The notes below the pieces were generated by a model. That model saw only the letters and a program-made list of their open reading frames with translations, did no database searches and had not been told where the DNA came from. A program made the position numbers and the translations under genes. A stretch of DNA of 64,000 nucleotides from DATJZH01 sp052146815 (GTDB lineage Bacteria > Actinomycetota > Actinomycetes > Streptosporangiales > Streptosporangiaceae): NCBI GenBank assembly GCA_052146815.1, contig JBKQMG010000281.1, positions 17,516 to 81,515 on the forward strand. The letters run 5' to 3'. Positions 42,711 through 49,618 of this stretch are shown here, piece after piece (position 1 is the first letter of the stretch; each line of letters begins with the position of its first letter).

Positions 42711-42769
42711 GCCGGGCGGACATTCCCAGTAAGCGACCAGAGCGCAAGGCGACCTCAGCCACACCCGGC
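42711..42769 (-). ncRNA. target-binding loop of the bridge RNA
   Basis: The outer stem is GCCGGG (42711-42716) with CCCGGC (42764-42769). The segment at 42746-42755 (AAGGCGACCT on the plus strand) is identical to the target at 42797-42806. The segment at 42723-42729 (TTCCCAG) is the reverse complement of the other half of the target, CTGGGAA, at 41361-41367. In RNA sense the guides are AGGUCGCCUU (left) and CUGGGAA (right). One copies a target strand and the other complements it, as in published bridge RNAs. Confidence 0.85.
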
Positions 42770-42798
42770 CCTCCTGGGCCTCGCTCAGTCTTACGGAA

Positions 42799-43225
42799 GG
42801 CGACCTGGTCACCGGCGCGGCCAACCGCTCGGCGATCGGCACCCTGGTAGAACGGTCGAGCCGTTCACCATCCTGCTGCACCTGCCCGGCGGGCTGCATA
42901 CCGCCGAGGCGGTCCGGGACGCGCCGGTGGCCGCGATGGCCCGGCTGCCGGCGCCGCTACGCCGTTCGCTGACCTGGGATCAGGGCAAGGAGCTGGCGCT
43001 GCACGCGGAGATCGCGCTGGCGCTGGCATGCCGGTGTTCTTCTGCGAGGCGCACTCACCCTGGCAGCGGCCGAGTAACGAGAACACTGCTGCGTCAGTAC
43101 TTCCCCAAGGGCAGCGACCTGCGCGTGCATAGCCCGCAGCAGCTGGCTGCGGTGGCCGGTGAGCTGAACGAGCGGCCCCGCAAGGTTCTCGACTGGGACA
43201 GCCCGGCCGTCCGGCTCGCCGCATA
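42799..43225 (+). pseudogene. IS30-family transposase relic, right part
   Basis: It continues the catalytic domain after the IS110 insertion: GDLVTGAANRSAIGTLVERS, a one-base loss near 42862, then FTILLHLPGGLHTAEAVRDA and LRRSLTWDQGKELALHAEIA, another shift near 43027 to VFFCEAHSPWQRPSNENT, a small deletion, and RQYFPKGSDLRVHSPQQLAA ending RPRKVLDWDSPAVRLA. At least three lesions independent of the IS110 insertion show that the IS30 copy is dead. Confidence 0.85.
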
Positions 43226-43275
43226 CCTGCCCGGACGGCCACGCCAGGCCAGCCTGCCCGCTTACCCTGGGCAGC

Positions 43276-43452
43276 ATGCCCGAGCAGATCCACGGCGCCA
43301 GCCTCGACGTCGCCGGGGCCGGTGAGCTGGCCGGAATGCTCGCGTTCTTCGGGACTGGCTCGCCGGTCCCGACCGCGGCCTGCTGGCCGCCTCACTGCGC
43401 CGCTCTGCTCGGCGGGGACGGCGAACGACTCGTCACCGGCGACCAGCAGTAA
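43276..43452 (+). pseudogene. 58-codon ORF, relic of a small actinobacterial hypothetical gene
   Basis: The ATG frame gives MPEQIHGASLDVAGAGELAG to LAFF and ends ALLGGDGERLVTGDQQ. Between them a second frame reads RDWLAGPDRGLLAASLRRS. Taken together they resemble small actinobacterial proteins of the pattern LAEFLADWL...LAASL...FLLGGDGE, with an internal deletion and compensating shifts. As a straight 58-residue protein it would be an unknown. It sits between the IS30 relic and the next intact gene. Confidence 0.4.
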
Positions 43453-43507
43453 CGCCTGCCCCGGCGGCCGGCCCGATGCTGCCGCGAGCCGCTGAGAGGA
43501 TGGGCGC

Positions 43508-44173
43508 ATGGCCGACATGCGCAGGCGCCGCCCGGAACCACCGCCAGGCGCGCCGCAGATCCAGCTCAAGCCAGGGCTAGCGAATGACACGCTGCGCGAA
43601 CTCGCGCCGCTGCTCGCCGAAGAGGGCATTGACGTCGGCAACATCGACGTCCCCGACCTGGACACCCTGCAGGCCGCGATGAAACGCGCGGTCGAACGAC
43701 ACAACATGACCCGCTTCACCCCCGTGGGTCACGCGCGCGACCTGGCCGTTACCACGCTGCGGCTGGTGATCGAGGCCCTCGCCGACGGCGACACCTCCCT
43801 CGCCGCGGCGATCCTGGAACACGTACCGCCCGACTCCCCGGACAACACCACCGCCACCGTCGCCGGCTGCATCGGTGTCGCTCTCGGCCTGCTCGACGAC
43901 TGGCTCACCGGCGCCGACCCGCACGCACCCAGCGATCTCGGCCACCGCGTGCGGCTGCCAGCCGGGCACTGGCTCGGCGAACGCGCAGCGACCGACATCC
44001 TGGTCCTCGCCCGCAAGAGACGCGCCTTCGGCTCGCTCGACACGCTGATCGCCAGGCAGGGCGGCCAGCACGTCCTCTACGGCAGCGCCCTCACCCTCGC
44101 CGCCGCTGCCCAGACCTGGGCAGCCGACACCGACACGCCGGTCCGCGATCTCGCCCGCGCCGCGGTGCGCTGA
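43508..44173 (+). CDS. hypothetical helical protein
   Basis: A 221-residue, soluble, Ala/Leu-rich and apparently all-helical protein. It opens with a basic Pro-rich stretch (RRRRPEPPPGAP), then LREDL-like helices, VGHARDLAVTTLRLVIEALA, and ends in a second helical block (LTLAAAAQTWAADTDTPVRD). Third-position GC is high and the frame intact, so it is a real gene. I do not recognise the family. It lies between transposon debris and an integrase relic, so it is probably island cargo. It is followed by a long imperfect inverted repeat. Confidence 0.6.
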   Translation: MADMRRRRPEPPPGAPQIQLKPGLANDTLRELAPLLAEEGIDVGNIDVPDLDTLQAAMKRAVERHNMTRFTPVGHARDLAVTTLRLVIEALADGDTSLAAAILEHVPPDSPDNTTATVAGCIGVALGLLDDWLTGADPHAPSDLGHRVRLPAGHWLGERAATDILVLARKRRAFGSLDTLIARQGGQHVLYGSALTLAAAAQTWAADTDTPVRDLARAAVR

Positions 44174-44194
44174 ATACGACTACCATCCACGAAC

Positions 44195-44305
44195 ATCAGC
44201 CACCGTGCTGCGACGATGGCTGGAATCCGCCGCTCCAAAATTGACCCTGGCGCTGGGTGGTTTCTAGGGTGGATTTAAGTCATCGTCGCAACACCGGTGG
44301 CTGAT
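44195..44305. repeat. long imperfect inverted repeat (26-27 bp arms)
   Basis: ATCAGCCACCGTGCTGCGAC... (44195-44220) and its near complement (44279-44305) match at about 24 of 27 positions around a 58-bp centre containing CAAAATTGACCC. It lies 22 bp after the 221-residue protein gene. It could be a MITE-like transposon remnant or a strong terminator hairpin. Confidence 0.6.
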
Positions 44306-44387
44306 TCTTCCTGGCCTGGCTGAAGATCTGGGCGGGTGTCTGCCAGCAGCTACCGCCCGCCCGGACGGGTCGTCAGCCCAGCCGTGA

Positions 44388-44630
44388 TGCGGTGCTCAAG
44401 CGGTCAAGGGCCTGTGCGAGCAGGCGGGCCTCGGCCGTGACTGGCAGCTGCGGGAGCTGCGGCACACCGCCGCCTCGATCGCGTCTTACGGTAGCCAGGA
44501 CATCGAGGACATCAGCGAGATGCCGAGTCACAAGAACAGCACGGTCACCGGCGAGGTCTATCGGCACAGCCTGCGCGACCGCGTCAGCTCTGCCGCGACC
44601 GTCTGGGACAGGATCGAGGCGACAGCATGA
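44388..44630 (+). pseudogene. tyrosine recombinase/integrase, C-terminal relic
   Basis: An open frame without a start encodes GLGRDWQLRELRHTAASIAS, DIEDISEMPSHKNSTVTGEV and YRHSLRDRVSSAATVWDRIE, ending TGA 44630. These are the last 75 residues of a phage-type integrase with the RxxH pair (RELRHT) and catalytic Tyr (EVYRH). The expected GH of the second catalytic box has decayed to SH. The N-terminal 300 residues are missing. It marks the right edge of the island next to the MurL gene. Confidence 0.75.
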
Positions 44631-44664
44631 TGGCGGCTGGCTCCCCGGTCAGGGGAAGCGCAGG

Positions 44665-46020
44665 TCAGGTCAGCTGCAGAGCATATGCATCCGGGATGAA
44701 ATGCTCGCCGACCGGCCGCAGCAGCTGGGCCGGCGCCGGCACATCAGGCTGCGCGCGCACCTCGCGGGCCAGTTCCTGCAGCAGCGCCGCCCCGGCCCGG
44801 TCCGGGCGCTCCGCGGCCAGCAGCGCGGCCGCCCGGCATTCGCCCACTTCACCCACGCACTCGAAAGGCTTACTGCTGCGCGAGGTACCGAGCAAGGTGC
44901 GGAACCGGTCGGCGAGCGCGGCTCCTGGCGCGGCAGCGCTCAGCGGCTCCCGGCCGCCGAAAATCCGGTCCAGTTCAGCCGCGGGCAGGAACGGAGCCAG
45001 GATCAGGTCGATGAAACAGCATTTGTCGCAAAGGCCGCACCAGTAATCCAGGCGCTTCGCCGGGTCGATGTAAAAGGCGCGATTACAGCTGTGAAAGGTG
45101 GCGTGATACTCGGTGAGCGCGGCGAACCGCTGCGCGATCCACAGTTCGGTGAAGGGGCGCAGCGCCGAGAAATAGGTCAGCCGGCCGCCGAATACGCCGT
45201 CGAGGACCCGCCGGAATCCCGCCTCGAACGCGGCGCCCTTGGAGTACTGGTGATTGACGGGGCGCCCGCCCGCCTCCAGCGTCGGGACGGACGCCGACCA
45301 TTCGTTGGACATCACGACGGCGTCGCGGTCTTCCAGGACCGCCGCCAGCACGGCAATGGCCGACAAGATCCCGGTCACCGGAACGTGCCCGTTCAGGAAG
45401 CGCGGCGCCGGCCTGCGGGCGTCGGCGGACAGCTGCGGGTCGATCTCGCGTTCCGCGCGCACGACGGGCAGGCCGGTCACGGCGGCCGGCTGCTCGATGG
45501 CCGCAAAAAGGTCGCCTGGCCGGCTCACGATGAACAATGCCGGTTCGGCCCGGCGGCGCACCATCTCGACGGTCACGATCGAGTCGATACCGCCGCCGAA
45601 CGGCACCAGGGGCCGGCCGGGCCTGCCGGCGCGTCCGTCCGCGGGGGCCTGCGCCGCAGCGGGCGGCTGCCGGACGGATCCCTCGATCCGCAGGCCGGAC
45701 AGGTCCAGGCCGTTGCGGTAGGCGTACTCGCCCAGGCCGTCTAGGTAGAACGTGCGCAGGAAGTCGCGCTCGGCATCGGTGACCGCGGTCTGGGACAGGT
45801 CGATGACACCGGGCGCGGCGCTCTTGTAGTAGGAGACGCCGGCGAGCAGGAAGACCAGGCGGGCGGCCTCACCGACGGCGGGCTGATCCCACCGGCCGCC
45901 GACGCTGAACGTGACTTTCTCGGTGAACCTGTCGGCACCGAGTGAATAACGGCACGTGAGCTGACCGCGACCCGGGTCCAGGTCGTAGCCGTCGTAGCGA
46001 AATCTGGGTGTGCCAGCCAT
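44665..46020 (-). CDS. murL: UDP-MurNAc-L-Ala-L-Glu epimerase (MurL family)
   Basis: A 451-residue protein with the MurL pattern: N-terminal domain ending VFLLAGVSYYKSAAP and YLDGLGEYAYRNGLDLSGL, PP-loop-like ATP site VPFGGGIDS (142-147), NGHVPVTGILSAIA, VVMSNEWSAS (238-244), VNHQYSKGAAFEAGF (255-269), ALRPFTELWIAQRFA and a cysteine-rich block FHSCNRAFYI...CGLCDKCCF (308-336). MurL epimerises the terminal L-Glu of UDP-MurNAc-L-Ala-L-Glu in an ATP-dependent reaction, so D-Glu is made on the nucleotide precursor rather than by a racemase. Start ATG 46020 has GGGAAG upstream. The partner ligase is the MurD-like gene at 38392. Confidence 0.85.
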   Translation of the reverse strand: MAGTPRFRYDGYDLDPGRGQLTCRYSLGADRFTEKVTFSVGGRWDQPAVGEAARLVFLLAGVSYYKSAAPGVIDLSQTAVTDAERDFLRTFYLDGLGEYAYRNGLDLSGLRIEGSVRQPPAAAQAPADGRAGRPGRPLVPFGGGIDSIVTVEMVRRRAEPALFIVSRPGDLFAAIEQPAAVTGLPVVRAEREIDPQLSADARRPAPRFLNGHVPVTGILSAIAVLAAVLEDRDAVVMSNEWSASVPTLEAGGRPVNHQYSKGAAFEAGFRRVLDGVFGGRLTYFSALRPFTELWIAQRFAALTEYHATFHSCNRAFYIDPAKRLDYWCGLCDKCCFIDLILAPFLPAAELDRIFGGREPLSAAAPGAALADRFRTLLGTSRSSKPFECVGEVGECRAAALLAAERPDRAGAALLQELAREVRAQPDVPAPAQLLRPVGEHFIPDAYALQLT

Positions 46021-46252
46021 CTGCTTCCCGGGGGGCGGTGGTCGTAACCGTGGTCGTAACCTCTGCGCGGCCACAGTACACGCGGCTGCTACCTGCGGAC
46101 CTCAGTCCTCAGCAGCGCCCGGCCGGCGCGGGAAAGTCGCCCGCGGCTGACAGGGGGCCGGCCGCGCCCGTGCTGCGGCATTTCCCTGTGATATCCGTCC
46201 TATCTACCCCAGACCGGCACAAAGTCATTGACAGTCGCCCCAGGCGGCGCCG

Positions 46253-46793
46253 ATGCAGCGCGTCGACATCACCGGCGGCAACCTGTCGCTCATGGACTAC
46301 TGCTCCGCCGGCCCGCAATAGGCCAGCGGCGGCTTCATCGCCGACTCGGCTTTCTCCGGCGGTACGGTCATCAACGGCTCGCAGCAGCAGTTCGTGGTGC
46401 GCAACAGCAACCTCGTCGGCTGGAGCAACGGCGTCTGGAACCAGGTCTTCTCCGGTGACGAGGGCGCGCCCGCGCAGAGCTTCTCGGCCACCTCGGGCCT
46501 GGCCGGCGGGACGGCGCCTTACGCGACCCTGGCATCCAGCCCCGTCACACAGGAGGAGCCGTTCCTTTACGCCGACTCGGCCGGCGGCTATCGCGTCTTC
46601 GTGCCTGCCGTCCAGCACAACTCGGTCGGGCCGGACTGGGCCGGCGGTACGGCACCGGAACGAGATGACTTACGACCCGCCCAGCCAGGCGGCGTGGATG
46701 GCCGCTCCGGCCGCTGACGGCTATCCGGCGTCCCTGGTCTCCCCCAAGGTCACAAGCTTCCAGGGCTACGGGCTAGGCAGCTACTGCTACTGA
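46253..46793 (+). pseudogene. secreted beta-helix protein relic (actinobacterial family often mislabelled adenylyl cyclase)
   Basis: The frame reads RVDITGGNLSLMDYCSAGPQ, an in-frame TAG at 46319, then SGGFIADSAFSGGTVINGSQ, VVRNSNLVGWSNGVWNQVFS and LYADSAGGYRVFVPAVQHNS. Near 46660 it changes frame and jumps to the family's C-terminus, EMTYDPPSQAAWMAAPAADG and VTSFQGYGLGSYCY. The intact family has over 550 residues with an export signal and right-handed helix repeats. Here the N-terminal third and the central part are gone. No function remains. Confidence 0.7.
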
Positions 46794-46841
46794 CGCAGTC
46801 GCTGCCCGGCCCCAGCGACGTGGTGAGCTACCCGTAGCCGC

Positions 46842-47330
46842 TCACAGAGTGATCCATCCGGTCAGGACGTCCGAGCCGTCGGCAGTCCGGCACCGCAGCC
46901 GGAACGGGCTGCCGGGGAGGGGGCGGATCGAGAAGCAGCCGATCTCGTCCGCCTCGGCGGCAGCGATGGCGCCCGTGCGCGTCAGGGTCTCGATCGTCGC
47001 GTCCTGGATGGGGATGATCTGGCCGAGTATCGAGTCCTCGTTAACCTCCAGCTCGATGGACAGATGCGCGGAGGAGAAGGTGAGGGCACGAATCGATGCG
47101 GTTTCCGATCGCACATTCGCGGCCTTGTCCTGCTCGCGGATCGAGTCGTAGGTGAGCTGGGCCAGCTCGGCGTCGATATTGTGCCAGGTAAAGGCGCTCT
47201 TGCCGAGGGCGACAAACTCCGGCGGCACGGCCTGGTAGGCCTTCACGGATTCCTTGAGCGCCGCGAGGAGCTGTTCATCGTCCCACGTCTCAGGCACGCC
47301 GCCGACCTCCGGTCTCTCTGGCCATACCAT
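46842..47330 (-). CDS. small protein of the sigma/S8/CHAT cassette
   Basis: A 162-residue protein. The N-terminal helical part is DEQLLAALKESVKAYQAVPP and FTWHNIDAELAQLTYDSIRE. The C-terminal all-beta part is SIRALTFSSAHLSIELEVNE and FRLRCRTADGSDVLTGWITL. The same family is common after ECF-type sigma factor genes in actinomycetes near CHAT-protease genes, but has no established function; a sigma-antagonist or substrate role is possible. The ATG 47330 lies 40 bp inside the 3' end of the sigma factor gene. It is last in the minus-strand operon. Confidence 0.72.
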   Translation of the reverse strand: MVWPERPEVGGVPETWDDEQLLAALKESVKAYQAVPPEFVALGKSAFTWHNIDAELAQLTYDSIREQDKAANVRSETASIRALTFSSAHLSIELEVNEDSILGQIIPIQDATIETLTRTGAIAAAEADEIGCFSIRPLPGSPFRLRCRTADGSDVLTGWITL

Positions 47331-47922
47331 TCCTGACTTCGTTGTCACTGATCTCGCTGTCGCTAAATGCAACGAGATCCGGAGAGCGCCGCAGCCTGTC
47401 CAGGCAGCGGGCCCGTTGCGGGCCGATACTGCCCACCGGGATCCGCAAGGCAGCGCTGATGTCGGCGTAGGAGTGCGGGGGATCGCTGATGAGCATGGAC
47501 AGCAGCGTGCGGCAACGCGGCGGAAGCTCGGTGAAGGCCGCGCGCAGCGCGCCGTTAAGCTCCGCGGCGATGACCTCCTGCTCGATCACCGTGCCGGCTT
47601 CCTCTTGTGACATCTGGCTGTCCACGGGCGATCCGAAACTGTCATATCTGCGGGCGGCGCGCAGAACGCGGAAACACTCTCGCTGGGTGGTGGTAGCCAG
47701 CCATCCGGGCAGTGCCGCCGGCTGCCGGAGGTTCCCGATCTGCTCCACCAGAAGGAGCCATACCGTCTGCCCGACGTCGTCAATATCGGGGCGGCTCAGC
47801 CGGTAGCGATTGCAGATCGACCACACCAGCGGTGCGTATCGATCCACGATCGCGTCCCAGGCATGCTGATCGCCGTCCCGGGCGCGGGCGACCAGGGCGA
47901 TCACCGCCGGATCGTCATGCAT
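47290..47922 (-). CDS. ECF-like RNA polymerase sigma factor
   Basis: A 210-residue sigma factor with region 2 (about 10-95; YAPLVWSICNRYRLSRPDID, DVGQTVWLLLVEQIGNLRQP) and region 4 (about 125-185; LPPRCRTLLSMLISDPPHSY then IPVGSIGPQRARCLDRLRR). No anti-sigma gene of the usual membrane type is adjacent. The start lies eight bases before the end of the subtilase gene, so the two are translationally coupled. It probably directs transcription of the cassette itself. No promoter motif specific to it could be identified. Confidence 0.87.
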   Translation of the reverse strand: MHDDPAVIALVARARDGDQHAWDAIVDRYAPLVWSICNRYRLSRPDIDDVGQTVWLLLVEQIGNLRQPAALPGWLATTTQRECFRVLRAARRYDSFGSPVDSQMSQEEAGTVIEQEVIAAELNGALRAAFTELPPRCRTLLSMLISDPPHSYADISAALRIPVGSIGPQRARCLDRLRRSPDLVAFSDSEISDNEVRNGMARETGGRRRA

Positions 47923-49504
47923 GGCAGCCGCAGCAGCCGCCGTCAGGTCCGCAGCCGCGCCCAGCGCCGCAGCCGCAGCCGGCCGGTCTGACGGGCCGGT
48001 CGCTGCCGCCGCAGCAGGGCAGCAGAATGGCGCCGACGCCCGGGATGGCCTGGCGCCGGGCCTCGGCGAGCAGGGCCGCGGCCGCTTCCTGCCCGTTCTC
48101 CCCGGTGCGCGACATCCGGGCGGCGATGAGCCCGGTCACCATCGGCGTCGAGAAAGACGTGCCGCTCCATTTGGCCATGCCGTAGAATTTTCTCTCCTGA
48201 CCTGCGTAAGGCGCGTCATGACAGGTGTACGTCCCTGTGGCGTAGGCGTTGATGAGGCTTCTGCCCGGCGCGTAGACATCGACCCAGCCGCCGTGGTTGC
48301 TGAATGAGGCACGGCTGCGCCCGTCGCCCGCCAGCGCGCCGACGGAAACTACCTCAGGGAAAGCAGCCGGCCAGAACGGACGCCGCGAGTCGCTGTTTCC
48401 GGCCGCGGCGACACATACCACGCCCTTGTAGTGGCGCAGTATCCTGAGCCACGCCCCGAAGCTGACAAGGGCGAGATCTTTCCTCGTGGTCGTGGTGATC
48501 GACAGGTGGAAGATATCCACGCCCAGCCGGAGGGCTGTCTCGAGCCGCTTGGCCAGATCCGATTCGAGCTCGCTGCCGGCGATCTTGAAGGCGTTTGCGG
48601 CAATTATGTCCGCCGCAGGTGCCATGCACCGTGCAATGCCGGCGACGAACGTGCCGTGTCCCGTATAAGGCGGAATGGGCTGCGTACCGGGCGGGCCTTC
48701 CGGCGGAAGAGGATCGAGGTCGCCCTCCTTGACCCCCGCCAGCCACGAGTGGGCCGAGCCCGCATGCTCCAGCAAGCCGGTGTCGGCCATGTAGACCAGC
48801 ACCCCGGCGCCCGCACTGCCCGGGCATGGGGGCGGATAGGGCTCGATGCCGTCGTACACTTCCTGCGGTTCAGTGGCAGGGCACGGACCCACTACCCCGG
48901 CGACCGTCAGGACGTGATTCGGAGTGGCGATTCCCGCCCCGAGCTGTCCGTCGATGACGTCGAGCACCTCGGGTACAGGAGGCTGCCTGTCGCTCAGCCG
49001 GAGAAGGACCACGCCCGCAAGGACGCGCTCGGTCTGGGCGGGATCATCATCTCTCGCGCCGTCGCCCTGACCCTGTCCGCCGCCGGACCCATCTCGCTGC
49101 CGGGGGATTTCCCGCAGAATCTCCAGCACGCGGTCGAGGTACTCATCGCCGACCAGCAGCTGGCGCTCAGCGTACAGGTAGTCGACGCCGTGATCAGCGG
49201 CAGCGACGACGCCGACCTCGATCCCCTCGCAGCGAAAGGCGTCGACTATGTACCCGACCTGGTCGGCCACCCTGGGTACCAGGCCGTTTTGCGCATTGTC
49301 TGGTTCGGTCACGATGCCCTCCGCGAAGTCTCGAACACTCTGCCCCGCCAAAGCCTGGATGGAGGCAGGCCGGCGCTCTGCAGCGCGGGTGCGATCCCGA
49401 TCCCGCTGGTTGTACGGAGCGGCCAGATAGCTGTGTGATACCTGCTGGACAGAAAAAATTGTAGAGCCGATTGGCCACCTCGCGCCGATTACTTTAAGTA
49501 TCAC
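47915..49504 (-). CDS. S8 (subtilisin-like) serine peptidase with Cys-rich tail
   Basis: A 529-residue peptidase without a signal peptide. The N-terminal 225 residues, with no clear homologue, include a Gly/Asp-rich linker (about 138-157). The catalytic triad is Asp241 in VYMADTG, His283 in YTGHGTFVAG and Ser450 in WSGTSFSTPMVTG, with Asn370 in AAAGNS as oxyanion residue. The last 35 residues contain nine Cys, three of them in GGCCGCHA at the very end. The lack of an export signal suggests cytoplasmic action. It is first in an operon with the sigma factor and small protein, divergent from the CHAT protease. The start GTG 49504 has no clear ribosome site, so the true start may be further in. 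Confidence 0.85.
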   Translation of the reverse strand: MILKVIGARWPIGSTIFSVQQVSHSYLAAPYNQRDRDRTRAAERRPASIQALAGQSVRDFAEGIVTEPDNAQNGLVPRVADQVGYIVDAFRCEGIEVGVVAAADHGVDYLYAERQLLVGDEYLDRVLEILREIPRQRDGSGGGQGQGDGARDDDPAQTERVLAGVVLLRLSDRQPPVPEVLDVIDGQLGAGIATPNHVLTVAGVVGPCPATEPQEVYDGIEPYPPPCPGSAGAGVLVYMADTGLLEHAGSAHSWLAGVKEGDLDPLPPEGPPGTQPIPPYTGHGTFVAGIARCMAPAADIIAANAFKIAGSELESDLAKRLETALRLGVDIFHLSITTTTRKDLALVSFGAWLRILRHYKGVVCVAAAGNSDSRRPFWPAAFPEVVSVGALAGDGRSRASFSNHGGWVDVYAPGRSLINAYATGTYTCHDAPYAGQERKFYGMAKWSGTSFSTPMVTGLIAARMSRTGENGQEAAAALLAEARRQAIPGVGAILLPCCGGSDRPVRPAGCGCGAGRGCGPDGGCCGCHA

Positions 49505-49618
49505 TGTTATTACAGAAAGTATTTACAATTCTGCCCGACTGCGCATGCCGTGGCCCTGGGCAGCCTTTCGCGGGGAAGTCATTAGGCCGCCCGAATATGA
49601 GGATCTAACATCGGGCTT
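49505..49618. promoter_or_regulatory. AT-rich divergent promoter region of the protease cassette
   Basis: This 114-bp gap between the subtilase and CHAT genes is markedly AT-rich. TACAAT at 49524-49529 is a five-of-six -10 match facing the CHAT gene, though no good -35 lies at standard spacing. That is compatible with use of a dedicated sigma factor. Confidence 0.35.

Larger units (their letters stand above)
42646..42780 (-). ncRNA. predicted IS110 bridge RNA
   Basis: Read in the transposase sense, the leader contains a 5' hairpin (GGCCC/GGGCC, 42767-42780) and then two similar stem-loops with internal loops. The first (42711-42769) holds segments matching the IS30 target. The second (42646-42695) holds segments matching the element's own ends. 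Both share an apical element close to GCGCTCNGGTCGCT. The order 5' hairpin, target-binding loop, donor-binding loop is that of the IS621 bridge RNA. Transcript ends are not known; in this family the promoter is expected near the junction formed by the joined ends. Confidence 0.85.
41368..42798 (-). mobile_element. IS110-family insertion sequence inserted in the IS30 relic
   Basis: The element is 1431 bp. Its borders are deduced from restoration of the IS30 reading frame: TGGGAA at 41362-41367 joins GGCGACC from 42799. The two junctions share AA (41366-41367 and 42797-42798), the probable core dinucleotide, which is TT on the transposase-sense strand. No terminal inverted repeats and no longer target duplication are seen, as expected for IS110. 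The transposase gene starts 208 bp inside the right border, and that leader encodes a bridge-RNA-like structure. The opposite end has only about 14 bp of non-coding sequence. The layout matches the IS110 group, not IS1111, where the RNA follows the gene. Confidence 0.88.
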
